Shown: piece by piece, positions 31,341 to 42,780 of the stretch
Position numbering within the stretch: position 1 is the stretch's first letter
Layout of the letters: each line of letters starts with the position of its first letter
Source of the DNA: Amyloporia xantha
Taxonomy: Eukaryota; Basidiomycota; Agaricomycetes; Polyporales; Adustoporiaceae
Direction of reading: 5' to 3'
Assembly (NCBI GenBank): GCA_036971615.1
Contig: JAYKKR010000020.1
Span: 124,001-188,000, forward strand
Length of the DNA: 64,000 bases
The notes under the pieces: generated by a model
The model's database searches: none
Told to the model about the DNA's origin: nothing
The model's input: only the letters and a program-made list of their open reading frames with translations
Program-made: the position numbers and the translations under genes

Positions 31341-31464
31341 TCTCTGATGCTCGGGGGGAGGGTACTACGACTACTCTTATGGATGAACTGACCCTGTGTG
31401 GCCGTCCTGCGACCTCTATACAACTGTGTATTTCATGTGCTGCAACTGGCAGCCCGCGATTCGA
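31341..31464 (+). other. Conserved 3' untranslated block of PLE-2
   Basis: Counterpart of 26001-26124. Includes a CGGGGGGAGGG G-run and GGATGAACTGACCCTG. Confidence 0.6.
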
Positions 31465-31684
31465 GATGGACAAGCCCTCACTATTGCCTTCAGGAGATGG
31501 TGAATGCAGCAACTCTTTCGCTACCCTACTTGCAATATCTTGTAAGTACCACGGTTTCTGTGTGCATAACAGACGGTATTAACCGAGGTGTTTTACCTAA
31601 TTTAACCTAACCAGAACCTAACCTAACCGTGCGTACATTCCTTAACCGGAAATACATCTATCCGAGATTAATTTCTTGTAATAG

Positions 31685-32268
31685 TAACCTAAACCTAACC
31701 GAAGGTAACCTAACGGACCTAACGGTCCGGGCGGGGGCAATTTGTCCTTAATGCTGATAAGCGCCAGGGTAATGATGTCATACTGACGTCATAGACATGG
31801 AGCCTTATCTAAGCGCCAGAGTGACGTCATAGACGCCACGTGGTGGTAACGTGACTGATCAATCACATGCTCCGGCTCCGGCTACTTCGGGGAAACCTCG
31901 GCCCGGCGGAACTCCGTTCCGATGGTTCTTTGATGCGTGATGCATCGGAAGGTTTGTCATGGTTTTTACTAAAAGTGCGATGCCATCGCAAATGAGCGGG
32001 ATCCGCCATTGGCTCGTTCTATTCTCGGATGATCACAAGATATTAAGCCGTCGTACCACTCTCAAAGTCGTATGACGCAGGGTATTTATTTGCTTACCAA
32101 GCTAAGGACCTGAAGAGGCATATAAGCCGAAATAGGTTTGGTGTTGGATCCCCAGCACCCTATTGTCCTAGCTCTTCGGCCAGCCTTCACTCCGCACCTC
32201 CCTCGACTAAACTCGCTCCGCTCGTATAGTCTCAGTCAGCGCGTCGTTCGGCCCACACCACCTAACCT
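31685..32268 (+). repeat. PLE-2 right pseudo-LTR
   Basis: Copy of 26952-27535 with about three differences (CGGCTCCGG for CGGCTTCGG, CTTCGGGG for CTTCGTGG, TATGACG for TACGACG). The hairpin GGACC-TAAC-GGTCC is at 31715-31728. Ends CCACCTAACCT. Confidence 0.92.
32100..32173 (+). ncRNA. Hammerhead ribozyme, PLE-2 right copy
   Basis: Same sequence as 27367-27440; core CTGAAGA at 32110-32116, predicted cleavage after 32164, 104 nt before the end of the element. Confidence 0.88.
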
Positions 32269-34419
32269 TCTCCTCCTCGTTCGCCGCCGGGTTCCGCTGC
32301 CAATGCCCCTCCAGACTGTCCATCAGCTGCACACTGATGTCCTCCAGCTGCTTCCGCGACGCCTCGGTCGTCTTCCCCAGCTTCCAGTCCTCCGTCCGCA
32401 CAGCAGCACGGAACGCACCGTCAGCAAGAACCATCACCGCGTCGTCCTGCCACACCTCCCAATCAGGCGTACCACGCATCATCAGCATACGCTCCTCGTG
32501 GTACCCTATCCACGACAGTCGCTTGCTCAGTCGCGTCATCCTCGCATGCAGGTCCTCGTTCGGGTGCTGCCTCTCCAGGTCCTCAAAGTCCCCCATCAAC
32601 TTCCGCTGGAGCTTCGAGACATCCGCCACAGTCTTCATCTCAGAGTGCACCTCCTTCGACCCCAGCAACCCCATGATGTCCGACGACTGCTGCCCCAGGA
32701 ACACGAACAGCTGCAATATATATATATTTTCAGCATATGTCTCTCCATTGTAAGCACGCATACTCACCCCAAAGTGCGTCTTGAACATCGTCGTCACCTT
32801 CTCGATCTGCAGGTACGGCGATTGCAGGAAATCCCGCCCGTATCTCGTAAGAGACATCAAGAACTTCACCGCCCGCGGGTGCGCCCACAGCTTCGCGAAG
32901 TGATTCGCGTGCTTCCGACGCGATTCCCCCGTGCGCGACCGCACATCGTTCAGCTCCTTCGCGAGCCTCGCATCGAACTTCCCCGGGACGTGGTCCAGCT
33001 CCCGCAACGCACGCAGCGTCATCAGGAAGTACTCGTCTTCCGTCTCGTAGAACCGATGCATCTCTCGGTTCCGAGACAGATGCAACCCCATCTCCGTACT
33101 CAACTTCTCTGTAATGCGTATTAATAAAAACATCCAATAATAACAATTCAATCGCACACTCACCGTAGACGTACACCTCCGCCGACCACATCGCCTTCTC
33201 CTCCAGACGTGCCCGAGCCTTCTCGTACATCTCCACCAACTTCGTCAGCATATCGTTCTCCACCTCCGTCCGCGCCGTCTTCGCTCTCAGCAACTCCATC
33301 TCCGCCTCCGCCTTCACGTACGAGTCCAGCAACCGCTTGCAGTACATCGCGTTCGCCTCCCTCCGGTGGTGCCCGCCGATGATGTACACCTCCGCCGGCG
33401 CCAACGTACCGTCCTCCAGCTCCGCCCGCGCACTGGGATCGATCTTCAGCTCCGGTAGAAGGTGTCCGGCCCGGCGCTGCAGCTCCCGAGGCGTCAGTGT
33501 ATCGTCCAGGAACTTCTCCGAGATCGCGATCTGGATCATGTTCCCCACTAGCAGCCCACCGTGCTCGACGTTCAACTCCGCCAGCAGCCGAGTCGCCTCC
33601 ATCTTGTTGATCGGCCGATCGTTCCACTGGTGCGGAACGAACACCATCCCCAACTCCTTCGCGAGGAAGTCCAGCAACGGCACCCGCACATGCCCGTACA
33701 GCGCCTCCGAAATCTTCGCCTCCAGCTTCGCCACCTCCTCCCCGCGTTCCTTCGAGTCGTCCGTCAGCCCGATCGCAGTCGTCATCTTCCGCAACGCATT
33801 CTAGATCCCCGTGCGATCGAACGTCAATATCACATCCAGCCCGATCATGGAAATCTTACGTACCTCTGATCTCTCCGCTTCCCTTTCCGCCTTCGTCTGC
33901 TCGTCTTCCTCCTCCGCGGCCTCCTCCTCCCCGTCCCCCTCCTCACTCTCCCCGTCCCCGTCGCTCACCTCCTGCGCCTTCTCCTTCCCCTTCCCCTTCC
34001 CCTTCGCCTTACCTTTCGCCTTCGCCTTACCTTTCTTCTTCCCCTTCGCCACAGGAACAACCTCCTCCACCTCCACCACATCGTCCTCGTCCTCGTCGAT
34101 GACTGCGCCGACTTTCGACGGCCCAGCGATCGTCGCCTGCTTCACAGGCGGCGCAGCAGGCTTCGACTGCCGACGTGGCGGCGCATACCCCTGCGGCACC
34201 CCAGCACGCTGACCGTGCAGCGTGATCGGCCGACTCAGCTGTGTCACAGCCGGCACTGTCCACAGCGTTATCCATGCACACTCTCATAGGTATATGCTAC
34301 TCACCTTCTCCTCCTCCTTCTCCTTCTCCAGAGCTGCTATCAATCTCCTCTATCTCAGGAGGATCCGGTTGCTTGCGGCGGCGGCCTCCTCCGGTTGTTG
34401 TCGCTTTCTTCGGAGGCAT
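32269..34419 (-). pseudogene. Gene with ParB/sulfiredoxin-like motifs, 3' end cut off by PLE-2
   Basis: Five exons on -: 34305-34419, 33864-34255, 33164-33800, 32768-33108 and 32269-32710, with introns of 48-63 nt and matching phases. About 642 residues remain. The N-terminus is Pro/Gly-rich, then an acidic/Lys-Gly-rich linker (GKKKGKAKAKGKAKGKGKGK). From about residue 170 there is a folded region with HQWNDRPINKMEATRLLAEL and VYIIGGHHRREA, resembling box I and box II of ParB-like domains, which bind or hydrolyse nucleotides; this assignment is tentative. The rest is helical and charged. The frame enters the PLE-2 pseudo-LTR at 32268 and would add about 20 foreign residues before a stop at 32207. 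No 3' exon was found on the far side of the elements. The truncated protein may still be made. Confidence 0.65.
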
Positions 34420-35000
34420 GGTAAAGGTGAGTACGTCTCAGTTACAAGTGAAGTCGAGGCGTATCGAACGACCAACGCATCCCAGCGCCCAGTCGATCGA
34501 TACGATCACTCGACTCTCACAGTCACATGCATCGCCCGCACGTGCCTTCTTCGCGCATCCGCATGTCCGAACGGATGCGCGATATCGAGGGTATTTCGTG
34601 GGCTATACAAGTGCGCAGAACGCGCTTCCGTTTGCTTGAACGGATGCGTGATCGACGGGGTAAATATAGCCCCAAATGTATAGCCCCAAAGGGCAAAAAC
34701 GCGCTTCCGCCCGCTTGTGCGGATGCGCGTTTTTGCCCTTTGACACTACACACATTTACCCCGTCGATCGCGCTTCCGTTCGATCGTGCGGATGCGCATT
34801 CGACGGGTATATGTGTATAGTACCCGAGTGCCTAGAACGCGCATCCGCACAAGCGAACGGAAGCGCGTTCGTACATATACTTCATTTCTGTACATTCAGT
34901 ACTCCGTTCGCGCTTCAGCACGCTCTATCCGAAGCGCGTTCTTTTCTCTCAACTCATGTATTTATGGTATATTACCCTACTGTACAGGGTTTCGCTACGT
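34420..35000. repeat. Array of six imperfect palindromes upstream of the truncated gene
   Basis: Six hairpin-capable units at about 34552, 34625, 34695, 34765, 34845 and 34912, built on GCGCTTCCG...CGGATGCGC with 4-10 nt loops. The unit near 34695 extends through AAGGGCAAAAAC...GTTTTTGCCCTT to arms of about 25 bp. Several units pair GCGCTTCC against GGATGCGC and so carry the same single mismatch. No protein explains them. Confidence 0.75.
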
Positions 35001-36302
35001 AAATGTACCTCCCCGCTCCTAATCGGACCTACCCAAACCCAGAAGGGGGGTAAGTGTACCCCAACCCAGTTACAAAAACCCTATATAATCGGCGTCCTTG
35101 TCGACAAGGAGATTGTGCGAATTCTGGGCATACTTTGCAATGTCCACGGAGCACAACTGGTTGTTACGGAAGGTCTCACTTGGTACACTTACAGTGTTCT
35201 CAGAGGAAAGGGCATGAATTTGAATGATGAGTGTCCACGGTCGGCACCACCCTAATTATGACAAAATGAAATTCAGAGCCCTTCCTATGGCTCATGCACA
35301 CCGATCCAAATGGAACGCACGTTCAGCGGAGGACAACGATCGTAGGACTCTGCCGAGCGCACGTGTTACGCGACTCAGCAGGGTACGTGCAACAGCAACA
35401 TACATGACACAATGCAGATCCGCGGACAAGGAGAAGGACCAGACCTGCTGCAGGGCACGACCTTGCAAACGGAGGCACGCACCAGTCACCTTACTACTCA
35501 TTTCGGACAAAAACAGTCACGACCACTGATGATCAGCTCCGTGAAACTGACGAGAGCATGCTGTGTCCGTACTCAAAAGGCTATTCAGAGTCCACGTGTG
35601 TGAGGATGCGGTGCAGATGACGCGATGAGAAGGGAGGAATGGACTTCAAGGCGGTTGCAAATATATATATTGCGAATGGATGTGAGCGATGGACGTACCT
35701 GGCGAGTCTCATGACGCAGCCAGCTCGCCAGATCGCGCAAGAGGCTGTGTGCTACATAAAGGCAATAACGACGTACGCGCGGGGACCCTGATCCTCCGCC
35801 CGGACACGCCAACTGGCCGACACACTCGTCTTCTCTTCTATCAGTGAACCTTGGGACTTGAGTTTGATTTCGACAGTGGACCACCGATTACGTAGCTAGG
35901 CGATCTTGCACATGAACGCATGGCGGGCAGGAGCAGCTGGAGCAGGCGACAGATGGGATACGACGGGGAGCGGGGGTCAACGAGTGTGGACGACCTGTCG
36001 TCGATATTGGACTATGTCGAGTCATTGCGAGGGGGCGGTGAGTAGCGTCGTGTTGCGATCAGGGGCAGCTGTGTTATCTGGGGCCGATAGTAGCGCGCGG
36101 CAGGTTCCAGCCACTGCCCTCGAGAAATTTCGTGCGCGCCTAGGATGGTACCTCTCATGCCTTCCCTGCCCCGGTCTCAGTCTAGCCATCCCAGGCACTC
36201 CTCCACTTGGCCGAGGTTCCTTATCTAACCCACTTACGACTCTCTCTCTCTCTCTCTTCTCACCCTCTCATATTCTCACTTTCTTCCTCACTCTCACTAG
36301 CA
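35001..36302. other. Intergenic and upstream region of the Par32-type gene
   Basis: No gene recognised. A CT-rich run (CTCTCTCTCTCTC, about 36240-36258) lies 45-60 bp ahead of the ATG at 36303, a typical fungal promoter pyrimidine tract. Confidence 0.5.
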
Positions 36303-37669
36303 ATGGCAGACACCGACAGCATCAACTCGAACACGGCATCTACCCGCTCCTCGAGATCCATGTCTCGCGGGAGAGACTTTGTACGTTCATCGGTCGTGTT
36401 CTCCCCGCCCACCTTTCTCACCAGACTGGCAGCAATCCTCCGGACGCGGCGGCGTAGGCAACATTCGCCGTGCTTCAAAGGATCCTGCAACCCCGCCTAC
36501 CCCCCTCTCCCCCTCCAACCCTGCTTCACCGGGCGTCGATCCTGTCCAAGACTTGTCTATCGCCCGCGGACGCGAACCGGCCGTGTCGTCCGAAAGGGTC
36601 AGTCTGCTCGTCTTTGCGCTCCGCCCATTTGACTTACCGCTTCCTTCTAGGCTCTTACTACCGGTCGCGGCGGTTCAGGCAACATCTACTCGGGCACCAT
36701 GGCTCGCATGGTCTCTCACGTCCCACGCGCCGAGGAACATCCACAGACTGCGTCCCTCATGGCCGACCGTGCTGAGAGGGAGGCCGAGTACGAGCGCAGT
36801 GTCATCAGGGACAGTGAGGAGGCCGCCAAGGCCAGAAAAGTGCGCTATCGTCACCGTTCACCTTCTGTTTCCTGTGTCTCATCCCTGCTACCCAGCAATC
36901 ATCCGGCCGCGGAGGTATGGGCAACATCGCCCGCTCGCAGTCCAAGGGCCCGCGCTCCAAGTCCAAGAGCTCCCGGTCCAAGTCCAAGACTCCCCGCTCT
37001 CAGTCCCGAGACAAACGCTCCCTACGTTCACCCTCACGAGAGCCCCGTCACTCAGTCGGACGCGGCGGTGTTGGGAACCTTGTTCCGGGCTCAACCGAAG
37101 AGGCAGAGTACGTCGACGAGCTTGACAACGAAGAGATGGAACGCGTGCGCGCTTCGCACCCCGAGGGCATGTGAGCACATAAAGTCGTTCGCTGTCGGAA
37201 GGCATCGTACTGATCTCATGCCCCTCGCAGCCACTCTACCGGGCGCGGCGGCCTTGCGAACATCACACCGCTCTCCCCGCACTCACCTGACCCTCCCCTC
37301 GACCATGCCCACATCCATTTCAACGATGATGGCACGCCCGTTTCACCCTCACACGAGCACGCCGAGTCGACGGGCCGCGGTGGAGTAGGCAACATCTTTC
37401 GCTCTCGATCTCGCAGTGCCTCCAAGGACCGCTCGCATGCACGTCTCGGCGACATCTGGAAGCGTGTCCGCTCGCGCTCGCGAGCACCCAAAGACAAGGA
37501 GGGGCGCAGCGAAGATGTCACAGGTGTGGAGATGGACATACGCGGGATGTCACTCTCGGACGATGGGCCTCAAACCGAGCAGCGTGAGAACGAGGGCAGC
37601 AGCAGCACCGGCGGTGCAGAAGAAGCTTGGAACACGGGCCAGCCAGTGCCGCAAACGCATGAAGAATGA
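36303..37669 (+). CDS. Par32/Amu1-type protein with GRGGxGN repeats
   Basis: Five exons: 36303-36380, 36433-36597, 36651-36839, 36896-37170 and 37231-37669, all phases matching, 381 residues. Six copies of a glycine motif are visible: GRGGVGN, GRGGSGN, GRGGMGN, GRGGVGN, GRGGLAN, GRGGVGN, separated by Ser/Arg/Lys-rich disordered sequence. This is the hallmark of the family once called DUF3602; the yeast member Par32/Amu1 is phosphorylated under TORC1 inhibition and inhibits the ammonium transporters Mep1 and Mep3. A role in nitrogen or TOR signalling is therefore likely by family. Exons 2 to 5 each start two to four residues before a motif, suggesting growth by exon duplication. Serines near the motifs are likely phosphosites. 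Confidence 0.85.
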
Positions 37670-37771
37670 CTCGCAGCGCGGCGAGTGGGCGCGGCAGCCC
37701 AGCGCAAGCGGCGCGTTGGATCTGCCGTGAACGGGAAGCACCTCACGCTTGCCCGTCCACCCCCACCCGCC

Positions 37772-38275
37772 ATGCCCATCCCGCCGCTTCCAAGTCATGC
37801 TCCCCCTTCCATATCCTCTGTCTCCAGCTCCACCACCTTGTCGTCTCTCTTTTCCTCCGCCAGTTCCAGTAGTACGGCGCGAACGTCTACATCGTCACTG
37901 TCCCTGCCCGAACCCCCTTGCCCCTTTTCCTCACCACGCTCGTCCGTCTACTCTACCTCGTCCGCCTCTTCGGGAGCGCTGTCAATCCCGTTCTCTCCCG
38001 TATCGTCACCGCTATTCACTCACCACTTCAAAATGCCAGCGCATTTGACAGTATTTCCCCCGGAAGAGGACGATGTGGGCGAGCAATTAGCTGCGAATCA
38101 CTTACCAGGTCAAAACTGGACACCCCGTGCAAGAACGATGACATTGCCGACCGTGCACGAGGACCAGGAGTGGGTATCTTTCATCGATCTTGATTGTGTG
38201 CGCAATAGTATAGATTCTTCATATTTCGACACTGAAAGTCCATTTCTTGGGTTTGATTCTGGGTGTCCGACATGA
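37772..38275 (+). CDS. Small Ser/Pro-rich protein, function unknown
   Basis: A single-exon open frame of 167 codons from the first ATG in frame (MPIPPLPSHAPPSISS). The first 95 residues are Ser/Thr/Pro-rich and probably disordered; the C-terminal 70 (HLTVFPPEEDDVGEQLAANH, EDQEWVSFIDLD) look more like a conserved segment. It begins 100 bp after the stop of the Par32-type gene on the same strand, and the frame is open 29 codons further upstream without an ATG. It may be an independent gene or a missed 3' exon of the neighbour. No family recognised. Confidence 0.45.
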   Translation: MPIPPLPSHAPPSISSVSSSTTLSSLFSSASSSSTARTSTSSLSLPEPPCPFSSPRSSVYSTSSASSGALSIPFSPVSSPLFTHHFKMPAHLTVFPPEEDDVGEQLAANHLPGQNWTPRARTMTLPTVHEDQEWVSFIDLDCVRNSIDSSYFDTESPFLGFDSGCPT

Positions 38276-40351
38276 TTCTTCTCTGCCTCTCATTTGGTTT
38301 TTTCTGCGTGCATCGCGGGTCCACTCCTTTCTTCTGTCATGAGCGGTTTCAATTCCTCTGTTGTTGTATCTTTCGACGCTGCTTGTACTCTGCACAGAGA
38401 ACTTTCCTCGTCTGTAACTTACCATACGTGCTCCGTACACCTCGTCCCATCAAGCAGTGCTACAACGTGATTTTGGTCTTATCGCAGTCTTCTACTTGGC
38501 AGGACCCGTCGTATCTGGCTCATTCCGGCCCTGTGCTTCGATCACGCTCAGCCTCTCCGCGTCTACAGTGGTCTCTGGCGCGAGGTCAGGGCATGCTTCT
38601 CGCACAAGTCCCTTCATTGGTGCCGATACACGCCCCATCACGACCACTCTTCCCAATTCCTTATCTTTGACCACACATCCTCCCAAATAATACATTCGCC
38701 GATCACGCATTCGGCCACTCGTATCACCGATGCAGTGCACCATATCTCTGGCAGGCCTACGACTACAGAGCCAATACGACAAGGCGGGCGCCATGGTCAC
38801 GTCACACCAGCTGACCGGCCTTCTCTTCCCACTGAGGCTTGTGCACAGGCGGTGTACGCGGGAGAATTCGCAGGCAGCGGCGAGTAGAGAAATTTGGACA
38901 TCTCCATTTGGGTGCTCCAAGGATGCGTCTATACCACATCGATGCCAGATGCGCCGCGTCCTGCCACATTATGATACGTCAAAAACCAGGACATCCTATT
39001 TTTATCATCTCCGAGTTCGCATGGCCTTTTCTTTCCTTGCCGACTATATCGCGGTTCTTTCCTGGCTTTCTTACCCGTGTGCGGGCATGTGCTGACCGAG
39101 TTCTATTTTTGCAGGCGAAGGCGCTCAGAAGAATGTGACCGGTGCAGCTTAAGAGGGAGCTTGTCAATTGAGGCTGACCTCAGAGCAGGTAATCGGATTC
39201 GCGTGGGGCTCAGACAAGAGATCGTGTGAGGCGAGCGAAGATGGTCGAATTGATAGAAGTGACAGAGAGAAGTGGGCCGGAACTAGAACGACTTACAATG
39301 TATCCCGTATCCCGAGCTAATCGCTTGTATTGTACTTCTGCAGCCAATAACTTCATCAGACAGTGTATGTGAAAATGTAGACCATGTTGGACTAGACGAC
39401 TGAGCGGGAGAAGCTAACAGGGTAGTAGCTTGAGGAAACGGCTTTCTTTGACAAGAACACCCGGCGACGCGTTGATAGACGGCAAGCTAACGGAGAATCG
39501 AGCGTCCGACATTGACTTCGATCTGTCGGGATAATTGATCCGCCTTTGGCATTGATTTGATAAATTCGGTATCTTAGATCTGGACGCCCGACATAAGCTT
39601 GATGCCAGCCGCGAGAAGTGTACAGGAGCGCACGGGTCACCTTCTAATTCGCCGAGTGTGCCTTGCTTATTCGCCAAGAAACCAATAATTTCCAGTCTAT
39701 TTCAGTATATCAAGGGGCTCACTGCACCGGCATCTCGAGTATCCCGACTGCCAGTGTCCAACAGCACTTAAGCCCGGACCTCCATCTATCCTGCATCCGA
39801 TGCATTAGCATACTCAGAGACGGGCAGGACGAACAGTACCCCCAATTCCATGGTTCATATAAGTACTGAATGGGAAATCCTCGTAAGATAGCGATTCAAG
39901 GAGATTTCACCTTACTAGGATTGTGGTGTCATCGAAAGAGGAAGTATCGGAGCGCTTGAGTAACATTCTATACAGAGATTTGGTCTCCGGAGTGATGTAT
40001 TTTCGGACACATCCCCATGCAGTTCAGCCTGAACATCAGCGAGTCGAACATACTCACAAGGTCAAATATAAGAATATAAGAATCAATATGTTGCATTGTG
40101 TACAGCCGATGGCAACCGGGGAGGTCTGGGTAGACGAAACAGAGATCACGACGAAGATGTACGGCGCTCGTATGGGCTTCAGGCGTAACACGTTTGCAAT
40201 ATCATGTCAAGTAGACGTTAGTTTATACATTCGAAGGAGTTCCGGTTCACAATTCAAGACAATGGCGAATGAGTACTGTGCTACTGGTAAAAGGAACTCC
40301 AGATTAAATAGGCTGCGACAGATAGCAAAGGAGATTACGCAAAGCATTTCT
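38276..40351. other. Intergenic, nothing secure
   Basis: The open frame at 38492-38920 (-) and the one at 39923-40375 (+, overlapping the end of the next gene) show no recognised motif or splice support. Confidence 0.4.
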
Positions 40352-41834
40352 TCATACTCGAGGAGTGTTCAATAGCCGCACTTCAAGCATATCCCCTTCC
40401 CAATGTGCGAGCTTCTCAAGGCCTGGTGACTTTTTCTCGGAGCGAGAGGTCACCGTATACCACGTATACGAATGATCTGCCCATCCTCCCGTCAAGGTGG
40501 TCAGATCCAGTCCAATATGGATCAACGATGGGACGCAAACCCCAATGTGCTCTGCGAGTCGTAATAGCTCGAGTTCCGTGGATGATTCAGAAGTCGTGAA
40601 CCAATGCAGGGCGAGTGCTTCCAGATGTGATGACGCTAGAGCTGTGAGATGAGCCGTCTAGGTCGCATTTGTCAAGTCAGTCGGTCGCCTTGCGCGCTCG
40701 ATAGCTAAAGATCAGACTTACGATCCATGATATTTTGTCTTCGTCTTTGGCAAGTCTTGAGCAGCACTGCCGGTTTATGATGATCTCCAAAAACCTCACG
40801 CTAAGGACGGTATTTCCGAGCGAGGACAAGATTCGCATGTTCGGGCAACAAGAAAGTACCACTGGGGATGTCCGCTGCAGTAGTGATATGGTCCCAGAAT
40901 ACCACATGGAATATAATGTCTCCTCCACCGCCTCGAGGTCATATTGCAATTCCAGCCTACGAACAGGACACGACAATGGGATTGGAGTGCGAGTTACGAC
41001 GTGGTCGAGACGCGACCATACTGCCAGATTGACGACATCCTCGACATCCGGTGTTGCTAGATCTAGATAGTGCACATTTGGAAATGCATGCGCAAAAGTT
41101 GATAGGCTCTTGACGTCGCCCCAAAGGCGCAAATGCTGTACGGCAGGCCACACGGTGTCTGGTTCTAATTCCTCCAGAAGACTGGGGCGTCGTGATAGCT
41201 TGACACTAACAAGCGAGTGTCTGAAGTTATCCAAGAGTCTGTCCCGGCCGGGCTTGAGCAGACTGCTCGGTTTTGCGCTCCGCTCGTCGTGGAATGAGTC
41301 CGATATGTCGAGCTCAATGCGACTCGGGCGACTGACCATTCGCGACAGTAGTCCCAAAGTGGCGGTACCTATGTTGACAAGGCGGACGTCATGGAGATAG
41401 GAACGGTTAGCCAATGCATCTGCAAAGATTGGTGCTGCTTCGAATAGATATTCGGCCCTATCGATATCGACTTTGCGCAAATTTGTCGCACATTGAACCA
41501 CTTCGGCAAGAAGGGCAGCACTAGAATAATCGTAGTCGACGTTCCACATAAACGGAGCTGAGTCCCGGTGTGCTCTAAAAGCCCCACATTCGATCCTGAG
41601 GGTCTGCAGAAATGGGATTCGCTGTGAGGTGTCGGCTAGCATGTATGCACAGAACTTGACGATTTGTGTTGGGCCGCCGTGGTCAAGGCCACCAAGAATG
41701 ACCTCCGACAGAAAGTATGGTATCGCCGTCACATATGCGGTACGACAGGACATGGCCAATTGTAGCGCATCAAAAGGTCGAATAAGCAAAAGGATGGTGT
41801 GGATGACGTCGAGATCCAATGACAGCAAATCCAT
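40352..41834 (-). CDS. F-box-like/LRR paralogue A
   Basis: Two exons on -: 40722-41834 and 40352-40657 with a 64-nt intron (GTAAGT...CCTAG), 472 residues. The F-box-like N-terminus is MDLLSLDLDVIHTILLLIRP then FDALQLAMSCRTAYVTAIPY, followed by FLSEVILGG, FCAYMLADTSQRI and diffuse leucine-rich repeats (LRKVDIDRAEYL, VQHLRLWGDVKSL). The family C-terminus is in exon 2 (HSYTWYTVTS, LEKLAHWEGDMLEVRLLN). F-box proteins act as substrate adaptors of SCF ubiquitin ligases; the F-box here is weak and the function is inferred. One of five related genes in this window, all sharing the last-intron position in phase 0 after a Trp-aliphatic pair. Confidence 0.8.
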
Positions 41835-42780
41835 TGTGGAACCCCGAGATGGACTAGTCGGATCGTTGCAACTAGAAGACTGATGTAAGACACATCGCAC
41901 ATGCCTGCTACAGCGACGACAACTTGCCAGAAAGATTTATCCAGAAGTTTCGCAAGTCTCACAGCAACGTTCTGGTTGAGTACCAAGATGAACGTCGAGT
42001 TGTCTGTAAAAGCATAGAGTATAAATTCGTAGAATTTAGAACAGAACCAGAGTCGTCTGGGAAAAGACGCAAAGGAGAACTGACGTCGGCGTCGGCTGCC
42101 TTATCACAACAGGATCTGACGCAGCAAGACCACCGATCTAGCGAGACGGCTTACCACTATCTAACACATAGCGTTGTGTTCACAAGAGAGCTAGAGAACA
42201 AACAATGCTAGTAATCTTGAATGTCTGTCCCCGGACGGAGGGAGCCTTGTTCAAAGGCGGCCAACTTGACGCGCTGACAGAGGTGATCGATTATACTCTT
42301 GCAATTGAGTTGAGAACATTTCACCCTACCCACCAGTGGCACGCTGCGAGCGCTCCACCCCCCTATGATGGGGCGCTACGGAAAGTAATGAAAGATAACA
42401 GGGCGTCAGCCAATGCCATATGCCCCAATTCTACAAAAGCCGAAGGCCGATCTGTACTACTGAACGCCCAACTACTTGAACTGATGACTTCTCAGGTGGC
42501 ATCTCTGGGATAGTGTGACACGTAAACCCCGAGTCACCGTCTGCCCTCACAACCCGTTTTCCCAGCTAGACCAGTAGACCAGGGCATCAGTACTTGTACG
42601 GACTGCCGAACGGGCATGCGTCAACGTGCACCCAGGTCACAATGCGGACGACGATGACAGCGGCTTCCCGCCTCCCCATAAATGCACGTAGATCAGCAGA
42701 GGCGATATAGCTTACATGTGTGTAGTGAAGCTGGATGAGCAAAGCAAAAATGTTAGTCATTCTCCGTTCGAACATACCCG
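41835..42780. other. Intergenic between paralogues A and B
   Basis: No recognised gene; short open frames on + (41924-42211, 42205-42513) lack motifs. Confidence 0.45.

Larger units (their letters stand above)
26952..32268 (+). mobile_element. PLE-2, second Penelope-like element, tandem with PLE-1
   Basis: Same layout as PLE-1: left pseudo-LTR 26952-27535, coding region 27579-31124, 3' untranslated region, right pseudo-LTR 31685-32268 at a constant offset of 4733 bp. Its pseudo-LTRs are clearly diverged from those of PLE-1 except for the CCTAA leader, the hairpin motif and the ribozyme core, so the two belong to distinct subfamilies. Its own copies differ at about three sites, so it is slightly older than PLE-1. 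The right end stops at CCACCTAACCT, the same terminal motif as PLE-1, directly against a truncated host gene. Confidence 0.88.

Noticed and set aside
34540..34945. CRISPR-like array
   Set aside because: Units are palindromic with variable spacing and mismatched arms in a eukaryotic promoter region; no spacer structure or cas genes.
34222..35000. Overlapping open frames with repeated Ala-Ser-Ala peptides in the palindrome array
   Set aside because: The repeated peptides simply reflect the repeated DNA palindromes.
38492..38920. Possible small OB-fold protein on -
   Set aside because: A few hydrophobic strands looked suggestive, but no family motif or exon structure supported it.
39923..40375. 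150-codon open frame on + ahead of paralogue A
   Set aside because: Its end overlaps the real last exon of paralogue A on the other strand and it has no recognisable motif.
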